NCBI GenBank assembly: GCA_947625385.1 | Contig: CANQOB010000009.1 | Span: 1-61,729, forward strand | Reading direction: 5' to 3' | From: an uncultured Clostridia bacterium | GTDB lineage: Bacteria > Bacillota > Clostridia > Christensenellales > Borkfalkiaceae | DNA: 61,729 nucleotides | Shown here: positions 43,093 through 51,319 of the stretch, piece by piece | Layout of the letters: every line of letters starts with the position of its first letter | Numbering within the stretch: position 1 is the stretch's first letter | Notes under the pieces: model-generated | Seen by the model: the letters and a program-made list of their open reading frames with translations, nothing else | Database searches by the model: none | Told to the model about the DNA's origin: nothing | Position numbers and translations under genes: made by a program

Positions 43093-43153
43093 CTCTATAT
43101 TGAATGTATATTCCGTCGCGATTATGTCAACAATTTGCCCGAGGTGAATCATC

Positions 43154-43720
43154 ATGAATAAAATCAACGGCTACACGGAAGAGGAAGCGAGCGGGCTCAT
43201 CGAGTACATCTACACGGGGAAGAATGCAGGCAAGACGCTCTCCTATCTCTTTGAGACGTACGGCAAGGAGCACAGCCGCGCCAAGGGCAGCGTGCGCAAC
43301 TATTACTACGCGTTCCTCAAAAAGCAGGACGACAGCCGCGTCAAGCGCATTCTCGAAGGCAAGAACCTCTCCGCGGGCGAGATCAAGCCCTTCTCGGAGG
43401 AGGAAACCGAGGCGCTCCTCGACAAGGTCCTCGAAGGCAGAAAGAAGGGGTATTCCGTGCGCAAGAGCATCCTCGAAGCCTCGAACGGCGACGAAAAACT
43501 CATGCTGCGCATGCAGAACAAGTACCGCAATCTTCTCAAAAAGCAGCCCGAACGCGTAGAGCAGGCGGCAAAAGACAGGGGAATTTCCAACCCCTTCCTG
43601 CAAAAACGGCTGGAACGGGAGATCGACGCGCTGTATGCGCGCATCGCGGAGGGGCTGAAAGAGGAAAACGCACGGCTCCGCGCCGAGTTGGAAAAATTAC
43701 GCAGGGGCAGCGAGGAATAA
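43154..43720 (+). CDS. hypothetical protein with helix-turn-helix-like start and C-terminal coiled coil
   Basis: A 188-residue basic protein, ATG 43154 with GAGGTG before it. The first 60 residues are helical with a turn ('EASGLIEYIYTGKNAGKTLSYLFETYGKEHSRAKGSVRNYYYAFLK'-like, not quoted in full), which could be a DNA-binding fold of the Myb/RsfA type. The last 45 residues form a charged coiled coil ('EENARLRAELEKLRR'). This layout recalls RsfA-like regulators, but I cannot confirm it. It runs into the small membrane protein gene 41 bases downstream. Confidence 0.65.
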   Translation: MNKINGYTEEEASGLIEYIYTGKNAGKTLSYLFETYGKEHSRAKGSVRNYYYAFLKKQDDSRVKRILEGKNLSAGEIKPFSEEETEALLDKVLEGRKKGYSVRKSILEASNGDEKLMLRMQNKYRNLLKKQPERVEQAAKDRGISNPFLQKRLEREIDALYARIAEGLKEENARLRAELEKLRRGSEE

Positions 43721-43760
43721 GCGGAAAATACCTTCACAAACTACGGTCATGGAGGAAGGT

Positions 43761-43961
43761 ATGGAAAAGTTGTTTTGTCTCGGTGTCGCCCTCGGCATGG
43801 TAGGCGGCGCGCTCCTCGTCGCGAACAGCTTCAAAGCGCGTTCGCTCGTCAAAAAGAGCCAGGCGGAGATCATCCAGAAGATGGACGAAATGATGGATGA
43901 ACGTCTCGCTGCCATGGGCGAAAGCGAGGAGAAAAAGACTCCCAAAAAGAAGGAAAAATAA
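43761..43961 (+). CDS. small membrane protein
   Basis: A 66-residue protein, ATG 43761 after GGAGG; an ATG 12 bases earlier overlaps that site and is less likely. One membrane helix ('LFCLGVALGMVGGALLVA') is followed by a charged helix and a Lys-rich tail ('KTPKKKEK'). Function unknown. Confidence 0.7.
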   Translation: MEKLFCLGVALGMVGGALLVANSFKARSLVKKSQAEIIQKMDEMMDERLAAMGESEEKKTPKKKEK

Positions 43962-43971
43962 GCGTTCGGAA

Positions 43972-44009
43972 GATTCCCGCAGCCTTTTGAGACTGCGGGA
44001 ATCTTTTTT
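43972..44009 (+). terminator. intrinsic terminator
   Basis: GATTCCCGCAG (43972-43982) with CTGCGGGAATC (43993-44003), then T6. Confidence 0.93.
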
Positions 44010-44114
44010 GCTTGATTTTGACGCAAAAGGGGGCGGGATTCGTCCGCAGGGCAGGGAGGGGCCGTGAAATCGGGCGGAAACAAAGTTTTATGCGCATAAA
44101 AACAGGAAATATGC

Positions 44115-44144
44115 TTGACTGTGGCTGAAATCATCGTATATAAT
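44115..44144 (+). promoter_or_regulatory. sigma-A promoter of the InlB-repeat lipoprotein
   Basis: TTGACT (44115-44120), 18-base spacer, TATAAT (44139-44144). Confidence 0.8.
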
Positions 44145-44196
44145 ACATAATGTATAAATATTCTATGTTCGACGGAACATTCGATGGAGGTCCCCC

Positions 44197-46539
44197 ATGA
44201 AAAAACGAATTCTTCTTGCGGCGCTCTCGCTCCTTGCCGCAGTCTGTATCGGCGTCGGGCTCGCCGCCTGCGCAAACGACGGCGCGGAGCGGTTTACCGT
44301 CACCGCGGTGTATGACGATTCTCTCGGCAGCGTGACGCTTTCGCCCGTCTCCGACGGCGGCAAATACGATGCCGGCACGTCCGTCACCGTCACCGTGGTC
44401 CCCGCAGAGGGCTACGGCGTCTCCCTCTTCCGCGTCAGCGGCGAAACGCAGTCCCTGACGGACGGGAAGTACACGTTTGTTGTCAATAAAAACGTGCAGA
44501 TCGACGTCGCCTTTGCGCCCGAGGGGGAGATTCCGAAGGAGCGCTACACCGTCACCGTCGTCTGCGACGGAGAAAAGGGCTCCGTCAAGCTTTCGCCTGC
44601 CTCCGACGACGGCAAGTATGAGGCGGGAACGACGGTCACCGCCGCCGTGAGCGCGAAGGCGGGCTACATGCTTTCCGCCCTCACCGTGGACGGCGCCGCG
44701 CGCGAGGCGGATGCAAGCGGCAACTTCCCATTCACCGTCGAAAAGGACCTCACCGTTGAGGCGACGTTCAAAAATGCCCCTACCATGTCCGTGGATGCCC
44801 TCGCATCCGCCGCCGGGAAGCTTGCCCTCTCCGGCAAGGGGGAGGAGCGCCGCATCTACGACGGTTATGACGATTACGGCATCGAATATCAGTACTCTTT
44901 CGTGACGCGGTTCGACGGCGACATCACCGCTTACCGCAAGCGCGACGACGGGATGAAGCTCATCCTCACCAACCGCGCTTACACGGACCGGGACGGCAAG
45001 GCGGTCGCCCTCGAGCGCACGCTGCAAAACACGATCACCGAGATTCCGACGGGCGAATCCTTCGACGGCTACCGCAATCCCTTCGGCACGGTGCTGACGG
45101 CTGCGGACCTCTTCCTCTGCGGCGAAAACGAGTATGTCGTCAAGGACGCCGCGAAGGCGTCCGAAGCCGCAAAGGCGATCACGGGGCAGTCGGATGAGAT
45201 CGAAAGCTTCACCGTCACGTTGGACGGCGACGGCGCGGTGTTTGCCGTGACGATCGAGACCAAACCCGACAACAAAGGCGAGGGCATCACGCTGAATTAT
45301 TCCTACTATTCCTATTATTCCTTCCTCGTGGAGGTGGAGAAGGACTTCGATCTGACCTCGTGGACCCGTCCCTATTCCTACGAGGGCGAACATACCTCGC
45401 TCGAGCGGGCTCTGCAAGCCGCGGACGAGGCGGAGAGCTACCGGTACCACGTCAAAGAAGATGCGGAATACAACGTGTATATCACAAAGGACGCCTTCTA
45501 TAACGACGAAGAGGGCTTTGCGTACGGCTATATCGAAATCGACGGCATGGTGTACGATATCGACGTCGAGGACGGGGTCGCCTCGGTGGGCTCGCCCGCG
45601 CAGTTCTCCGACGCGACGGGAAATGCGACGACCTATCCGAGCATCGCTCCCATTTTTGCCGACTTCCTTGCCTTCTCGCCCGCGCTCTTCGAGCCGAAGG
45701 GGGAGGGCGTGTTCGTCCTCCGCGACGACGACATCAAGATGGCGCCCGCCATCGCCGAGGCGATCTACGACAGCAATGACGACGCTCCCATGTTCTTTGC
45801 GCAGAGCGTCAAGATCACCGTCCAAAACGATATTCTCTATCAGGTCGAGATCGTCACCTATCTCTACGCCTATGAGACGACCTTCACCTTCACGTACAGC
45901 GGATGGGATGCAACCGAGCTCCCCGTCGAGTTGAAGGGAAGCGGAGATGACGACCCCGTGCCCTCGACCTATCCGTCGAAGTTCCACGGCACCTTCGAGG
46001 GGGACGCCGCGGGCAAACACTACGTAGTGACGATCTCGGAGGGCGGAATCGTCGCCACGGTGGATGCTGCTCCCGTCCCCGTCAACGTGCTCGGCTACGA
46101 TGCGAAGTACGGGGAGATCTCCATCACCTTCGACGGCAAGAAATACACGGTCTCCAATTACAGCACGGGGGAGACGGTGGACGAGATCGGTCTCGTGCCC
46201 GAAAGCTTTTCCGACCCGACGGTCGACCTTCTCCGCCAAGGCAGCGGGGGCGGCGACGTATCGGGCGGCATCACGGAGGCGAGCTTTTACGGCACCTTCG
46301 CGGGGGACGGCTTCGACGGCGAGCACTATGTCGTGACCATCTCGGCGAACGGCATCGAAGTGACGGTCGGCGGCGTGAAAAAGACCGCGACCGAAGTCCA
46401 TTTCGAGAACGAGGAGTTCACCTTCAAGCTCGACGGGGACGCCTATTCGATCAATGCGAATTCGAATGACGACCCCATCTCGCAGATCGCGCTGTTCAAG
46501 GGGTGGCAGTTGTTCTGCTCTCTTGACAGACAGCCGTAA
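44197..46539 (+). CDS. large lipoprotein with InlB-B-like repeats
   Basis: A 780-residue protein, ATG 44197 behind GGAGG. Signal peptide with lipobox 'GLAAC' (Cys about 25). Two tandem repeats of about 75 residues near 30-190 share 'Y-x-V-T-V-x-x-D...GSV-x-LSP-x-SD-x-GKY-x-AGT', the pattern of divergent InlB B-repeats. The middle 400 residues are beta-rich without a recognised motif, and two related beta-hairpin repeats near 590-770 share 'FHGTFEGD'/'FYGTFAGD' and 'HYVVTIS'. Surface-exposed, binding role likely. Monocistronic, ending at a terminator. Confidence 0.82.
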   Translation: MKKRILLAALSLLAAVCIGVGLAACANDGAERFTVTAVYDDSLGSVTLSPVSDGGKYDAGTSVTVTVVPAEGYGVSLFRVSGETQSLTDGKYTFVVNKNVQIDVAFAPEGEIPKERYTVTVVCDGEKGSVKLSPASDDGKYEAGTTVTAAVSAKAGYMLSALTVDGAAREADASGNFPFTVEKDLTVEATFKNAPTMSVDALASAAGKLALSGKGEERRIYDGYDDYGIEYQYSFVTRFDGDITAYRKRDDGMKLILTNRAYTDRDGKAVALERTLQNTITEIPTGESFDGYRNPFGTVLTAADLFLCGENEYVVKDAAKASEAAKAITGQSDEIESFTVTLDGDGAVFAVTIETKPDNKGEGITLNYSYYSYYSFLVEVEKDFDLTSWTRPYSYEGEHTSLERALQAADEAESYRYHVKEDAEYNVYITKDAFYNDEEGFAYGYIEIDGMVYDIDVEDGVASVGSPAQFSDATGNATTYPSIAPIFADFLAFSPALFEPKGEGVFVLRDDDIKMAPAIAEAIYDSNDDAPMFFAQSVKITVQNDILYQVEIVTYLYAYETTFTFTYSGWDATELPVELKGSGDDDPVPSTYPSKFHGTFEGDAAGKHYVVTISEGGIVATVDAAPVPVNVLGYDAKYGEISITFDGKKYTVSNYSTGETVDEIGLVPESFSDPTVDLLRQGSGGGDVSGGITEASFYGTFAGDGFDGEHYVVTISANGIEVTVGGVKKTATEVHFENEEFTFKLDGDAYSINANSNDDPISQIALFKGWQLFCSLDRQP

Positions 46540-46553
46540 GGAGTTGTTTTTGC

Positions 46554-46588
46554 GCCCCGCGCCGCATTGCGGCGCGGGGCTTGCGTTT
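46554..46588 (+). terminator. intrinsic terminator
   Basis: GCCCCGCGCCGC (46554-46565), loop ATT, GCGGCGCGGGGC (46569-46580), then TTGCGTTTT. Confidence 0.82.
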
Positions 46589-46621
46589 TCAGGGCGTTCG
46601 GCGCTTTCCCCGCAAAAAACC

Positions 46622-46650
46622 TTGCCTTTTTGCGCAAACTGTGCTATACT
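46622..46650 (+). promoter_or_regulatory. promoter giving a leaderless ruvX transcript
   Basis: TTGCCT (46622-46627), 17-base spacer, TATACT (46645-46650). The ATG at 46657 is at the expected transcription start, as at 29194. Confidence 0.75.
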
Positions 46651-46656
46651 CGAAGC

Positions 46657-47394
46657 ATGGAACTCATCGTCGCATTCGACGTCGGAGACCGCCGCGTGGG
46701 CGTTGCCTTCTCCGACCCCTTCGGGGAATACGCCATGCCCTCGGATACCTACTTCCGCACGGGAGATATGAAAGCGGACGCCGAGGCGCTCGCCCGTCTC
46801 GCAAGGGAGCGGGGCGCGGGCAAGATCGTGTGCGGGCTTCCCCTCGAAGAGGACGGAGCCGAGGGCGTACAGGCGCGCAAGACGAGAAGGTTCTGCCAAG
46901 AGCTCGAGCGGGCGGCGGGCATCCCCGTGACGTTCACGGACGAGCGCTACACGACGCGCGCGGCGCGCGGCGACCTCAATCAAATGGGCATCAGCGCCAA
47001 AAAGGACAAGAAAAAGAAGAGCGTCGATTCCCTCGCGGCGGCGTATATCCTCGAAAATTATCTCGCAGAGACAAGGAGAGAGCATATGAAAGAAGAAAAC
47101 AACAACTATGACGACGACAGCCTCATCGAACTTGTGGACGACGACGGAAATACGTTCCGCTACGAACATCTCATGACGTTCGAATACAAGGGCGAATGGT
47201 ATGTGGCGGTCACGCCCGAACTTCCTCCCGAAGAGGACGAGGACGACGGGGACGGCGAGGAGGACGTCGCCATTTTCCACGTCGTGGGTAGCGAGGAGGA
47301 CGAGCACCTCGAAACGATCGAAGACGATGCGCTCATGGACGAGCTCTTCGACGAGTTTGTCCGCCTCTATGACGCGGACGACGAGGAAGAATAA
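46657..47394 (+). CDS. ruvX: RuvX-YrzB fusion (Holliday junction resolvase-like plus DUF1292)
   Basis: A 245-residue protein. Residues 1-143 are RuvX/YqgF, an RNase-H-fold nuclease acting in Holliday-junction or pre-16S rRNA processing: 'FDVGDRRVGVAFSD' with Asp8, 'VCGLPLEEDG', 'FTDERYTT' and 'KSVDSLAAAYILENYL'. Residues 144-245 are a DUF1292 (YrzB) protein, very acidic. In most Bacillota ruvX and yrzB are neighbouring genes; here no stop parts them. A start with its own ribosome binding site is kept at the junction (47086). The upstream ATG has no ribosome binding site and is probably leaderless. Confidence 0.88.
   Translation: MELIVAFDVGDRRVGVAFSDPFGEYAMPSDTYFRTGDMKADAEALARLARERGAGKIVCGLPLEEDGAEGVQARKTRRFCQELERAAGIPVTFTDERYTTRAARGDLNQMGISAKKDKKKKSVDSLAAAYILENYLAETRREHMKEENNNYDDDSLIELVDDDGNTFRYEHLMTFEYKGEWYVAVTPELPPEEDEDDGDGEEDVAIFHVVGSEEDEHLETIEDDALMDELFDEFVRLYDADDEEE
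47086..47394 (+). CDS. DUF1292/YrzB protein from an internal start
   Basis: AAGGAG at 47073-47078 is seven bases before the ATG at 47086, in frame with ruvX. It would give a 102-residue free DUF1292 protein beginning MKEENNNYDDDSL, the usual length of YrzB. Both a fused and a free form may be made. Overlap with the ruvX entry is intended. Confidence 0.55.
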   Translation: MKEENNNYDDDSLIELVDDDGNTFRYEHLMTFEYKGEWYVAVTPELPPEEDEDDGDGEEDVAIFHVVGSEEDEHLETIEDDALMDELFDEFVRLYDADDEEE

Positions 47395-47409
47395 TCCCGC
47401 AACAAGGCG

Positions 47410-47997
47410 ATGAACAAAATAGATTACGATGCGCGGATGCGGGAAATATTGGCGGAGGCGGCGGGAAAAAAGCTGCTGCTCCATAGCTGCTGCGCGCCCT
47501 GCTCGTCGTATTGCCTCGAACAGGTCGCCGACGTTCTCCGCACGACGGTGCTCTATTATAATCCCAACCTCGACTGCGAGGAGGAGTACCTCCGCCGCAA
47601 GCGGGAGCAGGAGCGCTTCCTTCGCGAGACGCAGCTTGCCGATATCCTCGATTGCGACTACTGCAAGGAGGACTTTCTCGGCGCCGTCCGCGGTTTGGAG
47701 CGGGAAAAAGAGGGAGGCGCGCGCTGCAAGGTGTGCTTCGGGCTCCGCCTTCGCCGCACTGCGGAGGAAGCGAGGCGGCACGGCTACGATTTTTTTGCAA
47801 CGACGCTCACCGTCTCCCCCTTGAAGAACGCCGAACTCATCAACGAGATCGGCTTTGCGCTCGCAGAGGAGTACGGCGTGCGGTATCTGCCCTCCGATTT
47901 CAAAAAGCGCGGCGGGTATATGCGCTCGGTCGAGCTCTCCCGCAGGTACGGTCTGTACCGTCAGAACTACTGCGGCTGCGAATTCAGTAAGAGATGA
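47410..47997 (+). CDS. queH: epoxyqueuosine reductase QueH
   Basis: A 195-residue protein, full length, ATG 47410, 15 bases after the ruvX fusion. Conserved Cys motifs for the iron-sulfur and iron site are all there: 'LLLHSCCAPCSSYCLE', 'DCDYCKEDF', 'RCKVCFGLRL' and 'YRQNYCGC'. QueH makes the last step of queuosine synthesis at the wobble base of some tRNAs. With mtaB and T-box it adds to the tRNA-related content of the window. Confidence 0.94.
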   Translation: MNKIDYDARMREILAEAAGKKLLLHSCCAPCSSYCLEQVADVLRTTVLYYNPNLDCEEEYLRRKREQERFLRETQLADILDCDYCKEDFLGAVRGLEREKEGGARCKVCFGLRLRRTAEEARRHGYDFFATTLTVSPLKNAELINEIGFALAEEYGVRYLPSDFKKRGGYMRSVELSRRYGLYRQNYCGCEFSKR

Positions 47998-48000
47998 GAG

Positions 48001-48052
48001 GTTTTCGGCGAAAATCTTTGCTGACGCAAATATTTTCGTCGAGCGAATTAGC
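48001..48052 (-). repeat. dispersed repeat, orientation 2
   Basis: Reverse complement of 40899-40946: ends TTTTCGTCGAGCGAATTAGC at 48033-48052. Its other end (48002-48021) recurs at 48272-48291 on the same strand. Confidence 0.75.
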
Positions 48053-48235
48053 GTTTGCGCCTTCATAGGCTTGGTTCCGATTGGATGTTTCAACGGACAG
48101 TAAGCCGAAAGGGTTCGGCAAATTGAGACGCCCTACTTCGCTCTGCGAGCTCGTGCCGCCCTTCGACGAAAAAAGAACGTGCGGGCGGGGCGGCGGAAGT
48201 GAATTCCGCCTAAGGCACAAAATTTAGAATTTGGG

Positions 48236-48275
48236 CGCGCGGCGGCATCGAATGATGCCGCCGCGCTCTTTTTTT
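48236..48275 (+). repeat. recurring terminator hairpin, copy 2
   Basis: GCGCGGCGGCATC, loop GAAT, GATGCCGCCGCGC, then TCTTTTTTT. It is the A/T-changed version of copies 1 and 3, with the base change matched in both arms. Confidence 0.85.
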
Positions 48276-48426
48276 CGGCGAAAATCTTTGCGCAGAAAAG
48301 AAATCGGTCGAAATTTTTCATGTCCAAATTGGACAGGGCGGCGGTCAATACGAAACCAAAAATTGTGGAAAACTCGGAGCAAAATTTCAGGTTTTGAAAA
48401 AATTTTTGTTATTTTTCCAAAAACGC

Positions 48427-48453
48427 TTGACAAACAGGGGGGGGTGGTATAAT
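48427..48453 (+). promoter_or_regulatory. promoter with G8 tract in the spacer, copy 2
   Basis: TTGACA (48427-48432), 15-base spacer with eight G (48437-48444), TATAAT (48448-48453). Sequence around it is nearly identical to 38800-38850. Confidence 0.8.
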
Positions 48454-48518
48454 AGTATATGTCGAAACACGAAAATTTCGTGGATAACTCGGCAAATACA
48501 TTTTTTATGGAGGAAAGT

Positions 48519-51065
48519 ATGAACACCAAGAAATGGCTCGCAGCAGGACTATCGGTTGCACTTGCGGGATGCCTCGGCTGGGCGGTTGCCGCCTGCGCTC
48601 CCACAGAGCCCAACGACCCGAACACGGGCGACCACACCCACACCTACACGAAGTGGGACTTCAACGACACCCAGCACTGGCGCGTCTGTCCCGATGACGG
48701 GGACATCGACGTAAGCACCCGTGCACCCCACGCCGTCGACAAGACGACGCACACCTGCGAATGCGGCTATGCGGAAGCGCACACCCACAGCTACACGCAG
48801 TGGGCAAGTGATGCAACCCAGCACTGGAAGGTCTGCCCGGATGACGGCGCAGTCGACCCCGCGGGCAAGAGCGACCACGTTTTCGTCGCCGGGAAGTGCG
48901 AATGCGGCGCAAAGACGACGGTGCCCACGGAGGAGCTCAGCGTCTATGTCTGCGGCAACCTCTTCACCAACAACTTCAAAAATTTCAGCAAGAAGCCCGA
49001 GGACATGTTCAAGATGACGTACGACAAGGCGACGGACACCTGGTCCGTCACCGTGTACCTCACCTACGGCGACGCGTTCCGCGTCTACGTTGCCGAGACG
49101 GAGAAGGTTTATCCGAACAACCACGACGTGACTTTGTCTGCGAATATGTTTCCGCCGAGACCCGTCGGCGATTACATCATCAGCTGGGTGACCAACAGCA
49201 ACGAGGTGACCTACACGCTTGCGCCGCACACCCACAGCTACACCAAGTGGGCGTACAGCGGGACGGAGCACTGGAAGATCTGCCCTACGGACAACGAGAT
49301 CGACGAGACGACGCGCGCTCCGCACGATTTCTCGAAGGGGAAGGTCTGCGAATGCGGCTATGAGCAGGCGGAGATCCCGGCGTGCGAACGGCACACCTAC
49401 AATACCGAGAACAAGTGCACCGTCTGCGGCAGAACGCTGCAATTCACGCCCGACCTCACCTTTGCTCCTGTCGACGGCGGCTATGCGCTGACCGGGTACA
49501 GCGGCACGGAGAGCCTCACCGAGCTCATCGCGCCCTACGCATACGAGGGGCAGCCCGTCGTGGAGGTCGCGGAGAAGGCGTTCAACGACAAGACGAAATA
49601 CGTCCTCTTGGAGAGCGTTGTCTTGCAGGACGGCGTGAAGGTCGTCCGTAATTCCGCCTTTGCCTCCCTTCCCGCCTTGGCGAGGATCGACCTCGGCCGC
49701 GGCATCGAAACGATCGAATCGAGAGCATTGCCTTCCAATCTCTCCGAGATCACGGTGGGCAAGAATTTGAATTCGGTCGCCTCCTCCATCGGCGGAAAGA
49801 TCGCCAAGGAGCACTTCCTCGGCACCTTCGAGGACTTCTTGAAGATCGAGCATGCCAACCTGCTCTCCGCAGAGGGCACGCTGGACTTCGACGGAACGCC
49901 GCTCCCCGATGACGTCTCGCTCCCCGCGGCGCTCACGCGCATTCCCGCCTATGCCTTCAACTACACGGGAATCAAGACCATCACCATCCCCGCGACGGTG
50001 ACCGAGCTCGGCGATTACGCCTTTGCGCGCTGCTCGCAGCTCACGACGGTCGACCTCTCCTCGCTCAACCTCACCGAGATCCCCAAGCAGTGCTTCTCCT
50101 ACTTCGGCAATGCGGAGAGCCAGGTCAAACTGCCCAACGGACTCCTCACGATCGGCGCAAGCGCCTTTGCGAGCGCGAAATTTACGACCATCTCCATTCC
50201 GTCCACGGTCACGACGATCGACGGCAGGGCGTTCTATCAGACGATGTGCACGAATATCGTCCTTCCCGACAACGTTGAGGAGCTCAACCAGAATACGTTT
50301 GCCGGAAGCACCGCGCTCAAAACGGTCACGCTCCCCAAGAACCTCAAAAAACTCATCACGGGCAGCGGCTCGGGTCTGACCTGCGGTCCCTTCGAGAACT
50401 GCAAGGCGCTTGAAAGCATCACGATTCCCGCGAGCGTCACCGACGTCGACCACCACGCCTTCTATAACTGCACCGCGCTGCAAACCGTCACGTTTGAAGC
50501 GGGCTGCCCGGTCTCTGTCATCAAAACTTCCACGTTCGAGGGCTGCAAGGCGCTCACGACGGTCATCGCACCCACCGGTCTTGTGGAAGTAGGGTACAAT
50601 GCGTTCAAGGATACGGGCAAGATCACCACGCTGACGAACTTCGAAAACGTCATGAAATGGGGGTCGAGCGCGTTCAAAGGTTCTCTCATCGAGGAGATCG
50701 ACATGAGCAACTGGAAGGCGACGCAGCTCGGAGATTGGATGTTTGCGGATTGCACCGAGCTCTATGCCGTCCAGCTTCCTACCGGGCTCAAAACGTTCGG
50801 TACCAAGATGTTCAACAGCTGCGAATCCCTCATCATGCTCACCATCCCCGCAAGCGTGGAGAGCTTGGGGCTCGACCCGTTCGCGGGCGCGCCGATCACC
50901 CAGCTCACCTTCGAGGAGCCGAACGGTTGGTATGTGTATTCTTCGGGGAAGCAGGTCGCCGCGCTCGATCTGAGCACGCCTCTGAAAGCTGCGGCGCAGA
51001 TCCTCAAATATACGGGCACGCCGAAAAAGAGCAGCGGCTACGAATTCAAGCGCGTCACCGACTGA
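48519..51065 (+). CDS. large BspA-like leucine-rich-repeat lipoprotein
   Basis: An 848-residue protein, ATG 48519 after GGAGG. The signal peptide matches that of the gene at 38891 in 24 of 26 positions and has the same two lipoboxes. Three repeats of about 40 residues with 'H-[ST]-Y-T-x-W...HW-x-x-CP-x-D' and a 'C-E-C-G' end occur at about 35-75, 75-120 and 250-300, with a beta domain between. From about 320 to 830 there are many BspA/LRR_5 repeats ('IPATVTELGDYAFARCSQLTTVDLSS' style). Surface binding or adhesion is likely. The second and third repeats have regular Cys pairs that may bind zinc. Confidence 0.86.
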   Translation: MNTKKWLAAGLSVALAGCLGWAVAACAPTEPNDPNTGDHTHTYTKWDFNDTQHWRVCPDDGDIDVSTRAPHAVDKTTHTCECGYAEAHTHSYTQWASDATQHWKVCPDDGAVDPAGKSDHVFVAGKCECGAKTTVPTEELSVYVCGNLFTNNFKNFSKKPEDMFKMTYDKATDTWSVTVYLTYGDAFRVYVAETEKVYPNNHDVTLSANMFPPRPVGDYIISWVTNSNEVTYTLAPHTHSYTKWAYSGTEHWKICPTDNEIDETTRAPHDFSKGKVCECGYEQAEIPACERHTYNTENKCTVCGRTLQFTPDLTFAPVDGGYALTGYSGTESLTELIAPYAYEGQPVVEVAEKAFNDKTKYVLLESVVLQDGVKVVRNSAFASLPALARIDLGRGIETIESRALPSNLSEITVGKNLNSVASSIGGKIAKEHFLGTFEDFLKIEHANLLSAEGTLDFDGTPLPDDVSLPAALTRIPAYAFNYTGIKTITIPATVTELGDYAFARCSQLTTVDLSSLNLTEIPKQCFSYFGNAESQVKLPNGLLTIGASAFASAKFTTISIPSTVTTIDGRAFYQTMCTNIVLPDNVEELNQNTFAGSTALKTVTLPKNLKKLITGSGSGLTCGPFENCKALESITIPASVTDVDHHAFYNCTALQTVTFEAGCPVSVIKTSTFEGCKALTTVIAPTGLVEVGYNAFKDTGKITTLTNFENVMKWGSSAFKGSLIEEIDMSNWKATQLGDWMFADCTELYAVQLPTGLKTFGTKMFNSCESLIMLTIPASVESLGLDPFAGAPITQLTFEEPNGWYVYSSGKQVAALDLSTPLKAAAQILKYTGTPKKSSGYEFKRVTD

Positions 51066-51094
51066 CATCGCCGCTGCCCGAAAAAACAAACCAC

Positions 51095-51165
51095 TCATAC
51101 ATCCCTTCTTCAAAATTTGGGAACGCGGGGATCCCCCTGCGTTCCCCCCCTACGGGGGGAGGGGG
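51095..51165 (+). repeat. intergenic repeat, copy 2
   Basis: Follows the large BspA-like gene and shares GAACGCGGGG, CCCCTGCGTTCCCCCC and a C/G hairpin with 40772-40842. Confidence 0.6.
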
Positions 51166-51183
51166 GAATGGAATAAAAACTCC

Positions 51184-51218
51184 GCGCGGCGGCTTCGAAA
51201 GAAGCCGCCGCGCTTTTC
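51184..51218 (+). repeat. recurring terminator hairpin, copy 3
   Basis: GCGCGGCGGCTTC, loop GAAA, GAAGCCGCCGCGC, then TTTTCTTT. Same stem as copy 1. Confidence 0.85.
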
Positions 51219-51319
51219 TTTAATTCGTGCGCAAGCAAAATCACTCTTTTGCCCAAAACTCTCTATGATTTCGGCGCAAAATATGGTATACTGTTTGTAC
51301 TTGCAAACACGGGAGGGGA

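Larger units (their letters stand above)
47998..48518. other. 520-base intergenic region with repeats
   Basis: No gene. Contains the inverted copy of a dispersed element (48001-48052), a second partial copy TTTTCGGCGAAAATCTTTGC (48272-48291), the recurring terminator hairpin, and the G8 promoter of the next gene. Confidence 0.65.

Noticed and set aside
44131-48093. Minus-strand open frame of about 1320 codons
   Set aside because: It lies opposite three well-supported genes, has biased Arg/Asp/Val composition and no domain; it is an effect of high G+C at third codon positions.
48549-51113. Minus-strand open frame of about 850 codons
   Set aside because: Shadow of the leucine-rich-repeat lipoprotein; Arg-rich with no motif.
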